Of a DNA stretch of 64,000 nucleotides, positions 19,992 to 30,890 are shown piece by piece (position 1 is the stretch's first letter; each line of letters opens with the position of its first letter). Source of the stretch: Acanthococcus lagerstroemiae. Lineage: Eukaryota; Arthropoda; Insecta; Hemiptera; Eriococcidae. Location of the stretch: NCBI GenBank assembly GCA_031841125.1, contig CM063113.1, positions 39,586,197 through 39,650,196 on the forward strand. The letters run 5' to 3'. The notes beneath the pieces were generated by a model, which saw nothing but the letters and a program-made list of their open reading frames with translations, searched no databases and was not told the origin of the DNA. The translations under genes were made by a program, and so were the position numbers.

Positions 19992-21019
19992 TCCAGCTCT
20001 ACGCAGTACTTCAGTATTGCTTTAAGTCAAGTCTGTTTCTAACAGCACATCAAAGAGAGAAGTCGGAGAGATAGTTGGGTAGACCTAGACAGACAGACAG
20101 TCCGACCAACTGGAAAACAAATAGTCGACTATCTGTTCCTTAGGCAGCCAAGCAGGGAGGGGGTGGAAGAGAGAACCGAGCTGAGAACTATGATCTAGGA
20201 TCCAATAACCAAAATGTATCCAGCGTGCTGCACCTTATATCCGATGTGTCTTTGTACCTCAGTAACCTAATCACACACACACACCTCTCTGAAAGCAGAC
20301 CAATATCTCTTACTCATTTTTATATTCATTTTTTCATCATTCGAGTTTCAATGGAGCCCAACGATATAGGATAAGTATGATTATCAGACCAACGAAGGAC
20401 GAAGCTGGACGAGTTCACTAGGGGGCTGGGGCGAAAAACATGTTCCGAGAGGGCTGGTGTAGAGATGAAAAATTCCGACTTTAACAACTTTTTCAATAGA
20501 TACTGTCTAGAATGTGACAAATTTTTTACGACGAGGAAACGAAGAGAAAATGTCATCGTCTTCCTAATGTTTCCGGCTCGGTGACGGAATTTTCCGATTT
20601 CAGGTTATAATTTTTGAATACGGAGGGATTATCACCCTGTACAACCTTTTCCCCTCGTGTCGACCCCGGAGACCACGATAGCGTTTTCCAGGCTGTGAGA
20701 TTCGGCGATTTGCAAAAGCGCCGAGCAGTTTGCGCGTGTCTATCGACCAGTGAATATGGCCATAAAGTACCGAGGGGAGGGGGTAGAGCAGTCCCGTAGT
20801 ATTTATTTTTTGTTTTCGTTGTGACGCTCGGTAATTCGTTGACCATTGGAGAAAAATGAGAGGACACGATGCTGTGTTGGCAGTTGGCACTCATGTACCA
20901 TCTTCCTATCGTATAACAAATATAATAATATTGATAATATTTAGGAATGCTTATTCATCGCTTAATCACTGTGTAATAAATAAGTAGTTGATTGATAACG
21001 AGTGATTCATGTGTAACTA
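19992..21019. other. Spacer, (CA)n tract and moderately CpG-rich segment
   Basis: Contains a short (CA) repeat near 20272-20285. At 20560-20890 a more GC-rich segment has overlapping open frames on both strands (minus 20553-20894, plus 20614-20799) without recognisable domains. Confidence 0.3.
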
Positions 21020-21408
21020 CTTATGGGTATTTCAGATTCTTTGATGATGATACATTCCTTTGTCTCTCGCACTTTTTTCTTTGCTGTGCTAATTTTTTCG
21101 TTTCTGAGAAAGATTTACACTTTGTACCCTTCATTATCTGCTCTTTATAGCTCAGTCTTTGCTTTCCTTTCCAGTCCTTTCCCCCAACCATTCCCTCTAG
21201 CAATAATAACAATGTCCTTGGATGTCATATATTATGACCTATTACTTTACCTCTTTTTTTTTTACAATTATATTCCAAATTTCTCTTTCCTTTCCTGTTG
21301 TATTCTACCCGTTTGATTTTCAGCATAAAAATGTCTATCCTTTTTCTTTCTTATGCTTCTATTGTCCAAATCTCACATCCGTAAATTGCTACACTCCAAA
21401 TATGTGGC
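21020..21408 (-). mobile_element. RTE-type LINE, C-terminal fragment
   Basis: Minus strand 21212-21021 encodes 'LLLEGMVGGKDWKGKQRLSY' and the following 'SFSETKKLAQQ', the same C-terminus as at 6480-6665 and 30190-30290. Upstream (to 21408) degraded frames match the region that precedes it in those copies. Interrupted at 21409; the same element resumes at 21975. Confidence 0.75.
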
Positions 21409-21703
21409 AGTACAAGGAATAAGATCCCACTTTGTCGATCCTAGTTTTAGAGATACGTTGAGTTTTGTGAATCAAGGTCAAAACTGTCGAAATTGGGATT
21501 CGTGACGATTTCGGCAGGGAAAAACCCTCGTTTTTCGAATGGCGTTATCCGTCTTTCTCTGTCTACTTTTATTCGTCTTTTACAGATGAAAATTGAACCC
21601 ACTCCCTCTTTGTTTTGCCCCTACGCAACTCTGTTTTGTTGTAACCAGAAATTAAACTCTTTCATTTCGGATTAGTTTTTTGAAAAGGTCCCAATTCTGT
21701 ATG

Positions 21704-21918
21704 AAATTTCTGACGAAATAACATCTCGCGGAGCTCTTTATCTTTATTTGTTCAGAGATGTGCCACTTTGACTTCGTAATTTTTCGTTTTTCTTCAATAT
21801 TTTTTTTTAATTGCAGTTTTTTCGAAATCAGATTTTTGAAATCTTAACTTTGAACAGCCATATCTCGGCGAGTTTTGAAGTTGGAGAGTTGCGCAAGGTC
21901 TCATTTTGTCAGAAAATT
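21704..21918. mobile_element. Foldback MITE, copy 2
   Basis: Same family as 18070-18480, here uninterrupted (about 215 bp). The left arm is AAATTTCTGACGAAA... and the right arm ...TTTTGTCAGAAAATTT, with 'cgcggagctctttatc' and 'ggagagttgcgcaagg' inside the arms. It sits inside the roughly 570-bp insertion that splits the RTE fragment 21020-22110. Confidence 0.65.
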
Positions 21919-21974
21919 TGTGAAGTACATATATGCCGGTACTCAAACTCCATGTCGACAGATTGGAACCTAAT

Positions 21975-22110
21975 TCCCTGCTCTGCCTCATATGAGTATA
22001 CGGTCGAAGAAATCGCAGTCTTACTACCAAACTATATTTACTCTAAATATGTCTGCTTTTTGAGAAAAGACTCTCTTACCTTGTTCTGTTCTACTCTTTC
22101 TTTCAGGGCT
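21975..22110 (-). mobile_element. RTE-type LINE, continuation of 21020-21408
   Basis: 'tatacggtcgaagaaatcgc' and 'aaatatgtctgctttttgag' correspond to 'tatacgttcgaagaaatctc' and 'aaatatgtctctttttttgg' in the copy at 6890-6965. This shows that the element continues here after the insertion. Confidence 0.65.
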
Positions 22111-23096
22111 TAATTCTTTCTAGTAGGTGTAAAAAAAACCCAAACGAACATTCTTTTTAAATTGAAGAGTATTTAGGGGTCGTGCATCTGGGGTGAGGTT
22201 TAAACTTTCTATTAGAAAAACTCCAGTTTTGCTTTTTAAAAATCCTGAAGATCGAGTTTGATTAAAAATATTGGACTCGAGAAAATTTTTCTCATTAGTG
22301 TACTAATTCAGTACCACACTACCATGAAGAAAAAATTTTTGAGGTCAGTGCCCCCGTATTGAATTGTAAAAAATGAACTCTCACATTGTAATCTATTGCA
22401 TGGATGTAAGAATACATAAACATGTGTAAAAATCGGTTTTCATGATTTCAAGACCGACTGAATTCATTTTTGAGGTTACTTTTTGCCTGCCCCAAACTCA
22501 GAGGTCTCCGCAAGGAGGAAGAACATGGAAATGCCCCTAGGAGTGTCAAATATTCATACCAAAATTACAGTTTGAGGCGTCGGAGATTTCATTTCCCCAG
22601 TGTTTTTGGTTCCAACCCACGCTCATATTGGTCCACTGGGGACTAAAACGTAAAATATTCAAGGCTACTCAATTTGGGACGAAAATGACCGAAGTTCACG
22701 TTTAACCAAAATTAACGACGAGGGTGTTAACATTGAAAATTAGGTACCCAATTGGTACGCTAATGAAAACAATAATTCTTTTGAGTCAGACCAATATTTA
22801 TGGTCAAGCTCGATTTTTATAGTCAGAATTTTCAAACTTTCAAGTCTTTATCAAATATTACTATGAATTAATTGAATACCTTGAATTATTTCTTGATGGC
22901 ATTTGCATAATTTGCTTCCCCCAGAACAAATATGGGTGTCCTCTAGAAAATTGGTCGCGCTACGTGCCTGGTCTCTACCTCCCCCTCCATTCGCGCGGAT
23001 TTCTTTAAAATTAATTTGTTTTATTCGAATGAGTACTATATAGTAATTACTGGTTTTTCGAGTCTCTTGAATGATTTCAAACTTTCCCGTACAATG
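22111..23096. other. Unannotated spacer
   Basis: AT-rich, no coding frames above chance, no inverted or tandem repeats recognised. Confidence 0.4.
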
Positions 23097-23104
23097 TTTC
23101 GTAG

Positions 23105-23363
23105 CAAGGCCGGATTTAAGATTTCGTGACCCTGGGGCCCAGGAAGATGTGGAGGCCCCAAAATGTCAAGAAACTCTCCCCCCCCCCCAATAAAACACCA
23201 AAGAACGGGAGTTCAAAATTATGAGTAAAAATAATTTGAAGTGCACGCAAAGTACATATGAACAGCATATTGTATTTGTAATAACGATACTTTCATGACT
23301 TTTGTGAAGGCCCCTAATTTGTGGAGACCCGGGGTCCTGGGCCCCACCCTAAATCCGGCCTTG
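23105..23363. mobile_element. hAT-type MITE, CAGGGCCGGATTTAGG family, perfect TSD
   Basis: The left end CAAGGCCGGATTTAAG and right end CTAAATCCGGCCTTG are inverted, flanked by a perfect 8-bp duplication TTTCGTAG (23097-23104, 23364-23371). GC-rich 'ctggggcccagg'/'cctgggcccc' lies just inside both ends, and the middle is AT-rich. 259 bp, no protein. Same family as 42740-42994. Confidence 0.9.
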
Positions 23364-23371
23364 TTTCGTAG

Positions 23372-24221
23372 GCTCAGGGTGTCTATTGGCAAGTACATAT
23401 CACAACCAAAGCAAGTAAATAGCGAGCATCTAACTACATCAGCAACCCAGCATGTAAATGGTACCCTTTTTTGGACAGAGCAACCAAAAATTTGAACATT
23501 TCATAAATAGTGAATGTAATTAGGAAAAATAGCCAAAAAACGTATTATGAAAAGAAGAAGTTTCATTATTAAGAAAAGTAATCTCTATTATCATACAGTA
23601 TTTCGTACCGCTAATCTGATGTAATTTGGTTGTAACACCAATTTTTCAAAAGACATACTTATTTCTAATTTTATTAAAAGAACGTTACTAATATGTACTA
23701 ACTTGGAATCTTGTTTTTTTTTTTTGTTTGTGCCAAATATTGATCTACCTTTTTCAAATGGTCCCTGCTGGTCTCCCCCCCCCCTACCTATCAGTATTGA
23801 ACCCTTAATAATAATTTTCAACTGTTTACTTGCTCATTATTCACAGTTGAACTTTTTCAAAGTTTAGCCAGAGTTGACCCGTAAGGATTTCTAAAAAGGT
23901 CCAGAAAACATTTGACACCCGGTGTCAAATGTTGATCCCTTGACGGATTTCAATCTCAAGCTCACTACATTTACTTACACTCTGAAACATTTCATACATT
24001 TCGATCCGGATAGTGAAATGTACAATAGTTTCCTTTCCAGACGCATTTGTAAAAAAATATCAAATGTTGATCTGGTCAACATTCGATACCTAGATTAACG
24101 ACACTTATCTGAAGTATGAAAATGTTTTGGCCAAATGTTGATTGGTGTCAATTTATTGTTGATCCTTTTTCAGATCCCGAAATCTCGAACTTTGACGCTG
24201 GAAATAAGAATTATATCAATG
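23372..24221. other. Spacer with palindrome and repeated CAAATGTTGAT words
   Basis: The perfect palindrome ACATTTGACACC/CGGTGTCAAATGT lies near 23907-23932. 'caaatgttgat' follows three times (near 23926, 24062 and 24132). This may be a decayed transposon; borders not found. A C10 tract lies near 23777. Confidence 0.4.
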
Positions 24222-24229
24222 ACACTGGT

Positions 24230-24418
24230 CAGGGCTGTACCGACGGGAGGATTGGATTAAAATCCGTCCAATTGGCCAAAAAAAAATCACGAAAAAACAA
24301 TGGGTTGAGACGGAGAGGAGGGCGGATCTGTGACTGAGCCCCCCTCCACGTACCAAGAAAAATTTATCTTAATCGCAACCTCCCCCCCCCCCTTATTTAA
24401 ATCCTGTGTACGGCTCTG
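24230..24418. mobile_element. hAT-type MITE, CAGGGCTGTAC family, perfect TSD
   Basis: The left end CAGGGCTGTAC and right end TGTACGGCTCTG are inverted, flanked by a perfect 8-bp duplication ACACTGGT (24222-24229, 24419-24426). 189 bp with a C12 tract near 24381. The minus-strand frame 24287-24670 runs across its border and is not a gene. Confidence 0.9.
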
Positions 24419-24426
24419 ACACTGGT

Positions 24427-25300
24427 AAGTTGGCTCATAAAAACTACAGATTTTTTTAAAACATCGAATCGGAACACTTTTTATAATTTTTTTACGGCTC
24501 GGATTCATGTGTACCGGAAATAGCCTGATCGAAGTAAAAATTTCGAAATAGTCCAGAGGCACCTCACTTGAACCCATGTCAGTACATATAAACACCCATA
24601 TATTCCACCCCCCCCTCCCCCACAAAAAAAGAAGTGAAAACCCCCTTCTATTTTTCGAAATTAACAACACTGAAATATGCCGATATTTTCTGAGAATCGC
24701 CCTTATACTTCAATATTTGGAAGGCAATCTTCAATTTTCTTCTGTCCAAAAATTCTGTATTTCACTTTAGTCTTCTTGTACTGGTTGTTTTTGAATTATG
24801 TTTGTTTTGTTCCTCAATACAAAAGATTTTTACGTGATGACTTGAAAGTTAGTCTTACGAAAGTCTCTTGCTCATGCAGTTGGTATCTTTTAGAAGATTG
24901 AACATAGAATGTAGAATACTAAAGAAGGGGGAAAAAGCAAGCTCTATCATTTGTTGATATGTCATATTAAAGAAAAAAACAGATACACAGTAACGATTAA
25001 TACTAAGTTGAAGAAGAGTGAATGTTAATATTAACGATAATATAATCGCTTGAGAAGGCACCGGAGCGTCGCATTTTCAGGCCGATCGTTTATTCTATGG
25101 GTAGAGGACCAACACTAGCAATTTTCTGGCTTAGAGCAACCAAATGGCAACAGTTTTTAGTAGATACAGCCAACCATTCTAATAATTCAAAATATCATAA
25201 TCAATTTGAATCGGAAATCAATAATTTAAAAAAATCGGGAAAAATAAATCGGGTTTTCAGTTGATTAATTAATTTACTAAAAACAAGAAAACGGTTGAAA
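24427..25300. other. Unannotated spacer
   Basis: AT-rich, with poly-C tract near 24607-24619. Short frames only, no recognised protein or repeat. Confidence 0.35.
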
Positions 25301-25310
25301 ATAATAATCA

Positions 25311-25465
25311 GAAATTCATGATCGGGTCGAAAAATCGATTTTTACCGATTAATCGAAAATGATCGATCCTGATATATTTGAAATATGGATCAGAAATGAT
25401 CAAAAAGTCATGATCTGATCAAAAAATCGATTTTTGAATGCCGGTTAATCGGTAATGATCGATGA
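25311..25465 (+). repeat. Duplicated GATC/ATCGAT-rich segment
   Basis: Two adjacent similar segments (about 25311-25376 and 25403-25463). Each runs 'tcatgatc', 'gaaaaatcgattttt'-like, 'gttaatcg' or 'attaatcg', then 'aatgatcgat'. Many GATC and ATCGAT words overlap. Origin unknown, possibly transposon subterminal repeats. Confidence 0.5.
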
Positions 25466-26640
25466 TCGAGTTTTGATTGGATTGGTTAAGATACCCTGAT
25501 GGCTGTGGACCTGCTTTTACATTCGAGTTGCGCTGTCGTGCTCTCCTTTTTTGGTACGCGAAATACGTGAAAATTTCGTTCGAAAAAAAATTGCTCCAAA
25601 AGTGGACAAGTTGTATCGCATCGGTGGACCGCAACGGAGCTCGTCGAGATGCGGTCGCGCGTAGATTCTGCGAACTTGGGCGTAATTTAGTTGCTGGTTT
25701 CATTGCTTCACCGCGGCACCGTTGAAGTTCAGAATCGTTTAGCCGACGCATTTTAACGAATTTATCCGGTGGACCCTGCACCCTGCTCGAAGCTCCGTGC
25801 CCCGTAATTGCAATTGTCTGACCAGATTAACACACGCACTCTCGCTGTTGATGCAATGCCGGTCAACTACGAAGGGTGTTTTGACAACCTGTTTTTTTTT
25901 TTTTTTCATTCTTGTTTCTTGTTTCTCATTTTTGTTTCTTCGAAAGAAGGAAGAATTAAAAAAAAAATTGGAAAATGGTACAGCGTATGTCGGGGTTTAC
26001 GTTCCACGGATTTTATTCGCGTTTCACGTGTAATTTGAGCAGGGTGTGATTACAGAGTAACAGCCGCAGCTGACAGAAAAGCAAGTACGATGATCGTTGC
26101 CAGTCCAGTGGAATGAAGTGAAGTGGTTTTTTTCCCCTTAATTCTTTTCTCTGTATGATGCTAAACCAACGGGTTGCAACATACAGCGATCGTCGACAAC
26201 GGAATGCGGATTTGAATGTGTGTTGGAAGACGGACGGCGGCGTAGTCGCAGCCGGCCTAGCATCGGTATGCCTATGCCTAGTCCTCTATTACTAGTCCTA
26301 CGCATCTTACGTCTTGCTGTTCGTGTCTGCAGCCCAGAATCAACACCTGTGGCGTATTCGTGTTTCGCGAGCAAATACTTGTGGCTGACCCCTAGCAAGT
26401 TGATGCCATTTGCGGGTACCATATACCATTTATTACGAACTTACACGCGTTAGTGGGGGATCTGAAATTACGTTGAAAATCGAGTTTACGAGGCCCCTGG
26501 CTCCCAAACACACACACACACAGTTAGTGCGTGCATATTAGGGTGGTCCACATTTTCAACTTTTGATTTTGTAATAAGCCACCCCTCCTTTGTGTGTGCT
26601 ACCTTGGCGTAGTCAGGGGGCTTAAAGAAAAAAGTAGAAG
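25466..26640. other. CpG-rich island without recognised gene
   Basis: GC and CpG content rises. Several frames exist (25419-25781 minus, 25477-25725 plus, 26138-26422 minus, 26220-26453 plus) without known domains. There are no MITE ends. It contains T14 near 25893-25906 and a short (CA)n near 26509-26522. Could hold a regulatory region or non-coding exon. Confidence 0.3.
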
Positions 26641-27345
26641 CACATACAAGAAGGAAAACTCCGAAAGATGAACCTTGATGAAAGCAAGGGGAAACTACAT
26701 CAGTATTTCCCCCTGGAGATGCATCTCCACCACAATAACTGTGATGGCAACTCCCAGAGTAAATAATAATTCCGGACATAAAAAGTCTCCTCCCATTCGG
26801 ATGTCCGAGCGGGGAACTACCTAGTGAGAAACTATTAGAATTGAGAATAGAGACGTGGAATGTAAGGACACTGAATAGGTAGGCAAATTAAAGAACTTCA
26901 AGAAAGAGATGAAAATATCAAAGTTGAATATAATTGGAATTAGTAAAGTGAGATGGCCAGAAGAAAATGATTTTGGAAGGGGGAGTAGGTATAGAATAAT
27001 AAATTAATACAGCAGCGAAAAAAGGGCAAGCAGGTGTAGGTATTATTATGAATAAAGATATAGGGAGTAGAGTGCAACGTTATACACCACAGAGTGAGAG
27101 AATATTAATGGTAAGAATTTAGGGTAAAAAATTGATGGAGAAATGACAATAGATTTCCAGTAAAGCAGGTTGCTTATGATCCCTAAGCAGGCATGAGCTA
27201 GCAAATGTGAAGATTATCGTACTATAAGTTTACTGTTGCACGCATCAAAGATTTTAGCAAGGGACAAAATAAAATGGAAGAAAGGATGGGAGAAGACCAA
27301 TTCGGATTCAGAAAATGTAGAGGAACTAGGGTAGCAATTTTATGT
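26640..27345 (+). mobile_element. RTE-type LINE, 5' part with internal deletion
   Basis: A presumptive 5' UTR, then EN N-terminus around 26845-27120 in broken frames ('VGKLKNFKKEMK', 'IIGISKVRWPEEND'). After a deletion, an early RT segment follows ('GEDQFGFRKCRGTR' near 27290-27330). It ends abruptly at about 27345, where a minus-strand RTE begins. The missing RT continuation ('YVAFVNLEEAVDSVEW') appears at 29170 in plus orientation. So this and 29151-30290 are the two halves of one element. Confidence 0.75.
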
Positions 27346-29150
27346 TTAATTATGCCCTATTAGTTTATATCTCCTTCTCTTCAGACAATTCCAAGTATCC
27401 ATTTTACCTCTTACTCTGTTAAGTACTTCCTCATTCCTTACCTTATCCGTCCATTTGATGATAAGTATACGCCTATAGCACACATCTCAAAAGCTTCGAT
27501 CCGTCTCTTCTCCGGTTTTCCTATGGTCCACGTTTCACATCCATACAAGGCTACACTCCAAATATAAGTTTTCAAGAACAATTTTTTGATTTCCAGATTT
27601 ATTTTTGATTTGAAAATATTTTTTAGCATAAAATGCTAATTTGGTTTGTGCTATTCTTCTACTAATATCCCTTTTACTCCTTCCATCTTTTGTTATTTTA
27701 CTCCTTAGATAGCAAAATCGCTTACTTCCTCAGTCTTTTTCTATCCAATATTTATATTTAAGTTATCATGTTCACATCGATTACATACCATTACTTTAGT
27801 TTTAGTTTTATTTATTCTTATACGATATTCTATACCCAAAATTTCCTCCATTCCATTTAAAATGTTTTTCAAATCAATACTCGTTTCAGCTAATAAGACA
27901 GTATCATCTGCAAACCTGAGCATTTTTATTCGCTCTCCATGTATAGTGACACCTGCTTCAAATCTTTCTTTTATTTCTTTCATGACCCACTCTATTTACT
28001 TATTAAATAATATTGGAGATAAGGAGCACCCCTGCCTTACACCTTCTATATTAGCCTCCCCTTTCTCTCCGTCTGTTCTTAATGTGGCTTCTGTCCTTTA
28101 TATAAGCTTAAAATAACTTGTCTTTCTTTAAATTTTATTCCTATATTTTTTAGAATATCAAACATTTTATCCCATTTAACTTTGTCAAAAGCTTTTTTAA
28201 TATCAACGAATGCCATAATATATTATGTATCCTGGCCCTTTTTGAGTCTCCCAATCTGCTCCTGCTTTTTTTGGGATAGTTACAATAGCATTATTTTTAA
28301 AGTCGTTTGGCATTTCCCCTTTATCATAAATATAACATACTAATTTGTACAATTTATGAAGTATATGTATATTCTCCTAAGTTCTGTAATAATTCAGGTG
28401 GTATTTCATGCCCTCCTGGAGCTTTCCGTTTCTGTAAATCTCTCAATGCTTTGTCAAATTCACCTGTTAAACTTGAGGCTTCCCTCGCATCTTCTTCCAT
28501 ATTTTTCTCCCTCTCCATTCTTATCTCTTCATCTCCGTTATTACTAATTAGGCCTTCTGCATACTCTACTGACCTTTTCATTTTTCCTTCAGCTGTGTAG
28601 ATAGGCTCTCCCTCCTTCTTTGTTATATTACTTGCTTTCTTCCTTTTTTCTCCAAACTCCATTTTTATTGTTCTATAGGCCAAGTCTATTTGTCCTTTAT
28701 TCATAAACTCTTCTATTTTATCACTTTGTTCTTTCATCCATGCCTCCTTTGCCTTTTTACACTTTTTCTTTATTTTTCCTTAACCGTTGATAAGCTAATC
28801 TACCTTCCCTATCTTTTGCATTCTTATATTTTCTTTGTTCATCCATCTTTCTGAGGATTTTCTCTTCATCCATGGTTTCTTTTCTTCTCTCTTAGTTTTA
28901 CCCAGGTTTTCTTCTGCCGACTTTAATATTCCCTTCTTTATTTCACCCCACTCTTCCTCCACACTGGTATTTTCCTATGTTCTTTCAGCCTATAATTCTA
29001 ATACAATATCCTCTTGATATTTCTCTCTAGTATTAATATTTTCCAACTTTTTCAAATTCCGTCTTTTTATTTCTTCTTTTCTACCTAGTTTCTTCAATTT
29101 CAGCCTGCATTTCATTACTACCAAGTTATGATCACTGTCTGTCAATATCG
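27346..29150 (-). mobile_element. RTE-type LINE inserted in another RTE
   Basis: Read from 29150 downward: EN C-terminus 'TDSDHNLVVMKCRL'; the linker frame 28737-28354 ('AREASSLTGEFDKALRDLQK', 'KRKAPGG'); degraded RT; the frame 27983-27741 with the intact catalytic motif 'MLRFADDTVLLAE'; then 'YIWSVALYGCETWT' (27560-27520) and 'VRNEEVLNR'. Numerous stops. It interrupts the plus-strand element exactly between two adjacent RT motifs. Confidence 0.75.
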
Positions 29151-30290
29151 GCTCCCGGATAAGTGATACATATGTAGCATTTGTAAATTTAGAAGAAGCT
29201 GTTGATAGTGTTGAATGGTTGAAAAAGTTTCAAATATTAAAAACGATAGAATTGAAGTATGAGGGAAGAAGAGTAATATGAAATTTATAAAGATCAAAAG
29301 GCTCAAATACAAATAGAGGATGAAGTGGGAGAAGCGAAAATTCAAGAAGGAGTGAGACTAGGTAGCTGTTTGTCACCAGTCTGTTTGACATAGTTATAGA
29401 AAACGTAATTGAAGAAATGAATGAAAGGAAATCAGATGTGATTATACTAGGGAAAACGGTTGGAATAGTGAGGTTTGCAGGTGACATTGCAACAGTGGAA
29501 AGAAGTAAAGAAGAACTGAAGAGAATATTGAAAAAATTGGATGAAAAATTGAAAATGAAGTATAAAATGAAGATGAATAAAAATAAAACATGAGTGATTG
29601 TAGTCAGTAGATGGAAACAAAATCCAATAAATATGGAAACGGGAGGTGAAAAAAGAAAGGAGGTAAACGAATTTAAACACTTAGATAGTCTGACAACGCA
29701 AGTCGGTAGAAGTAAAACCAAAATAAAGAGTAGAATGGACAAGCTAAGACAGTCTCCCCCCCCCCAACAGACATGCTTTAGGGCCAGTATAGATTTAAAA
29801 GGAAGACATAGGTATATTTGGACTGTAGCATTGTATGGATGTGAGACTTGGACACAATTGCGTAGCCAGACTAGGTATGAAGGGGGGGGGGGTCGTTTCA
29901 CTTTTACAACATTACAGGTGTAATACTTACTATTACCAGAATAAATTTTAATTTGGGGGTCTACATCCCCCCCCCGTAGCTACGCCCCTGCTTGCACCTT
30001 AGGAACACATGAAAGAAAAAAATGATAGTAACATTTGAAATGTGGAGTTATCGGAGAATGTTGAAAACCCAATGGTCAGAAAATATCAGGAATGAGGAAG
30101 TATTGAGGCGAATAGGAGGGAAAAGAGACATTTGGAATATAATCATAAAGAGACGAGTTAAAATGATGGAACATAATATAAGACATCCAGAGATATTGTC
30201 ATTATTGCTAGAGGGAATGGTCGAGGGAAAGAACTGGAAAGGAAGGTCAGGAATGAGCTATGAAAAGCAGGTGTCCCTAACCCTTCAGGC
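29151..30290 (+). mobile_element. RTE-type LINE, RT to C-terminus, second half of the host element
   Basis: Degraded RT with 'VIENVIEEMNERKSD', the mutated catalytic motif 'VRFAGD' (active form FADD), then the frame from 29594 ('SRWKQNPINME'), 'TVALYGCETWT', and after the MITE at 29855-29990 'TFEMWSYRRMLKTQWSENIR' and 'LLLEGMVEGKNWKGRSGMSY'. It continues the reading of 26640-27345. Ends near 30290. Confidence 0.75.
29855..29990. mobile_element. hAT-type MITE, CAGGGGCGTAGCTA family, 136 bp
   Basis: The right end GTAGCTACGCCCCTG is inverted to the left end CAATTGCGTAGCCAGA (diverged). The flanks CTTGGACA (29847-29854) and CTTGCACC (29991-29998) are 6 of 8 identical. It is inserted in the RTE frame right after 'GCETWT'. 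G10 and C9 tracts lie inside the two ends. Confidence 0.75.
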
Positions 30291-30890
30291 TCCTAATTTC
30301 CCTCAACTTCCGAGTTCTTTACTGCGATAGTAGAGTTTCTTGGGTTACTAAATCGATTTCAGAAGTTCTTTCTCCCCTTCCCTTAATTCTTCAGGTTCTG
30401 CAGAGAGATCTCCAGGTACTCGCAGTGTCCCTGATTTCCTAGTTCTGTACGACGATAGCAATTTTTGTTAGGCCACTGAATCCGTTTCAAAGGGCAGTTT
30501 CTCTCTTCCCTCCACCTTTGAAGTTTCTCTCCACTCCTCAACTCCTCTTTAATATTAAAGTCTAATTTTTCCAATTTCCACGTTTTTTGCGTTGTTGGTA
30601 GGGCTTTATGAGCTCTTAGGGTTCTTTCTCCTGTCCCCTCAACCCTTCGTGCTCCGCAGGGGCTATTTCGCGATTAGTTACTTCGATTTTTACATTGCCC
30701 TATTGAAAATAGGGTTTCATGGGTTGCTGAATTTATTTCTGGGGCTCTTTTCAACGTCCTTCCGACCTTTCAGGCTTTGTTAGGAAAGGGACAGCATTAA
30801 ATAATATTAATTCGAGGACATAATACTACGTCAATAATATGGTAATTAAAGTCACTGAATCTATATTTCTGGAAGCTCTCTTTTAAACAG
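30280..30890 (+). repeat. Decayed tandem repeat, period about 125 bp
   Basis: A phrase of the type 'gg-tact-aat--atttc--aag-tctttctc' recurs near 30340, 30470, 30718 and 30845, with spacings close to one or two times 125 bp. Each unit also has a 'ccttcaggctc'/'cttcaggttctgcag' word. Strong divergence between units, so this is an old satellite-like array. It begins at the 3' end of the RTE. Confidence 0.5.

Noticed and set aside
24287..24670. 127-codon minus-strand frame
   Set aside because: Crosses the right border of the MITE at 24230-24418 with its perfect target duplication, and contains poly-C/G-encoded Gly/Pro runs.
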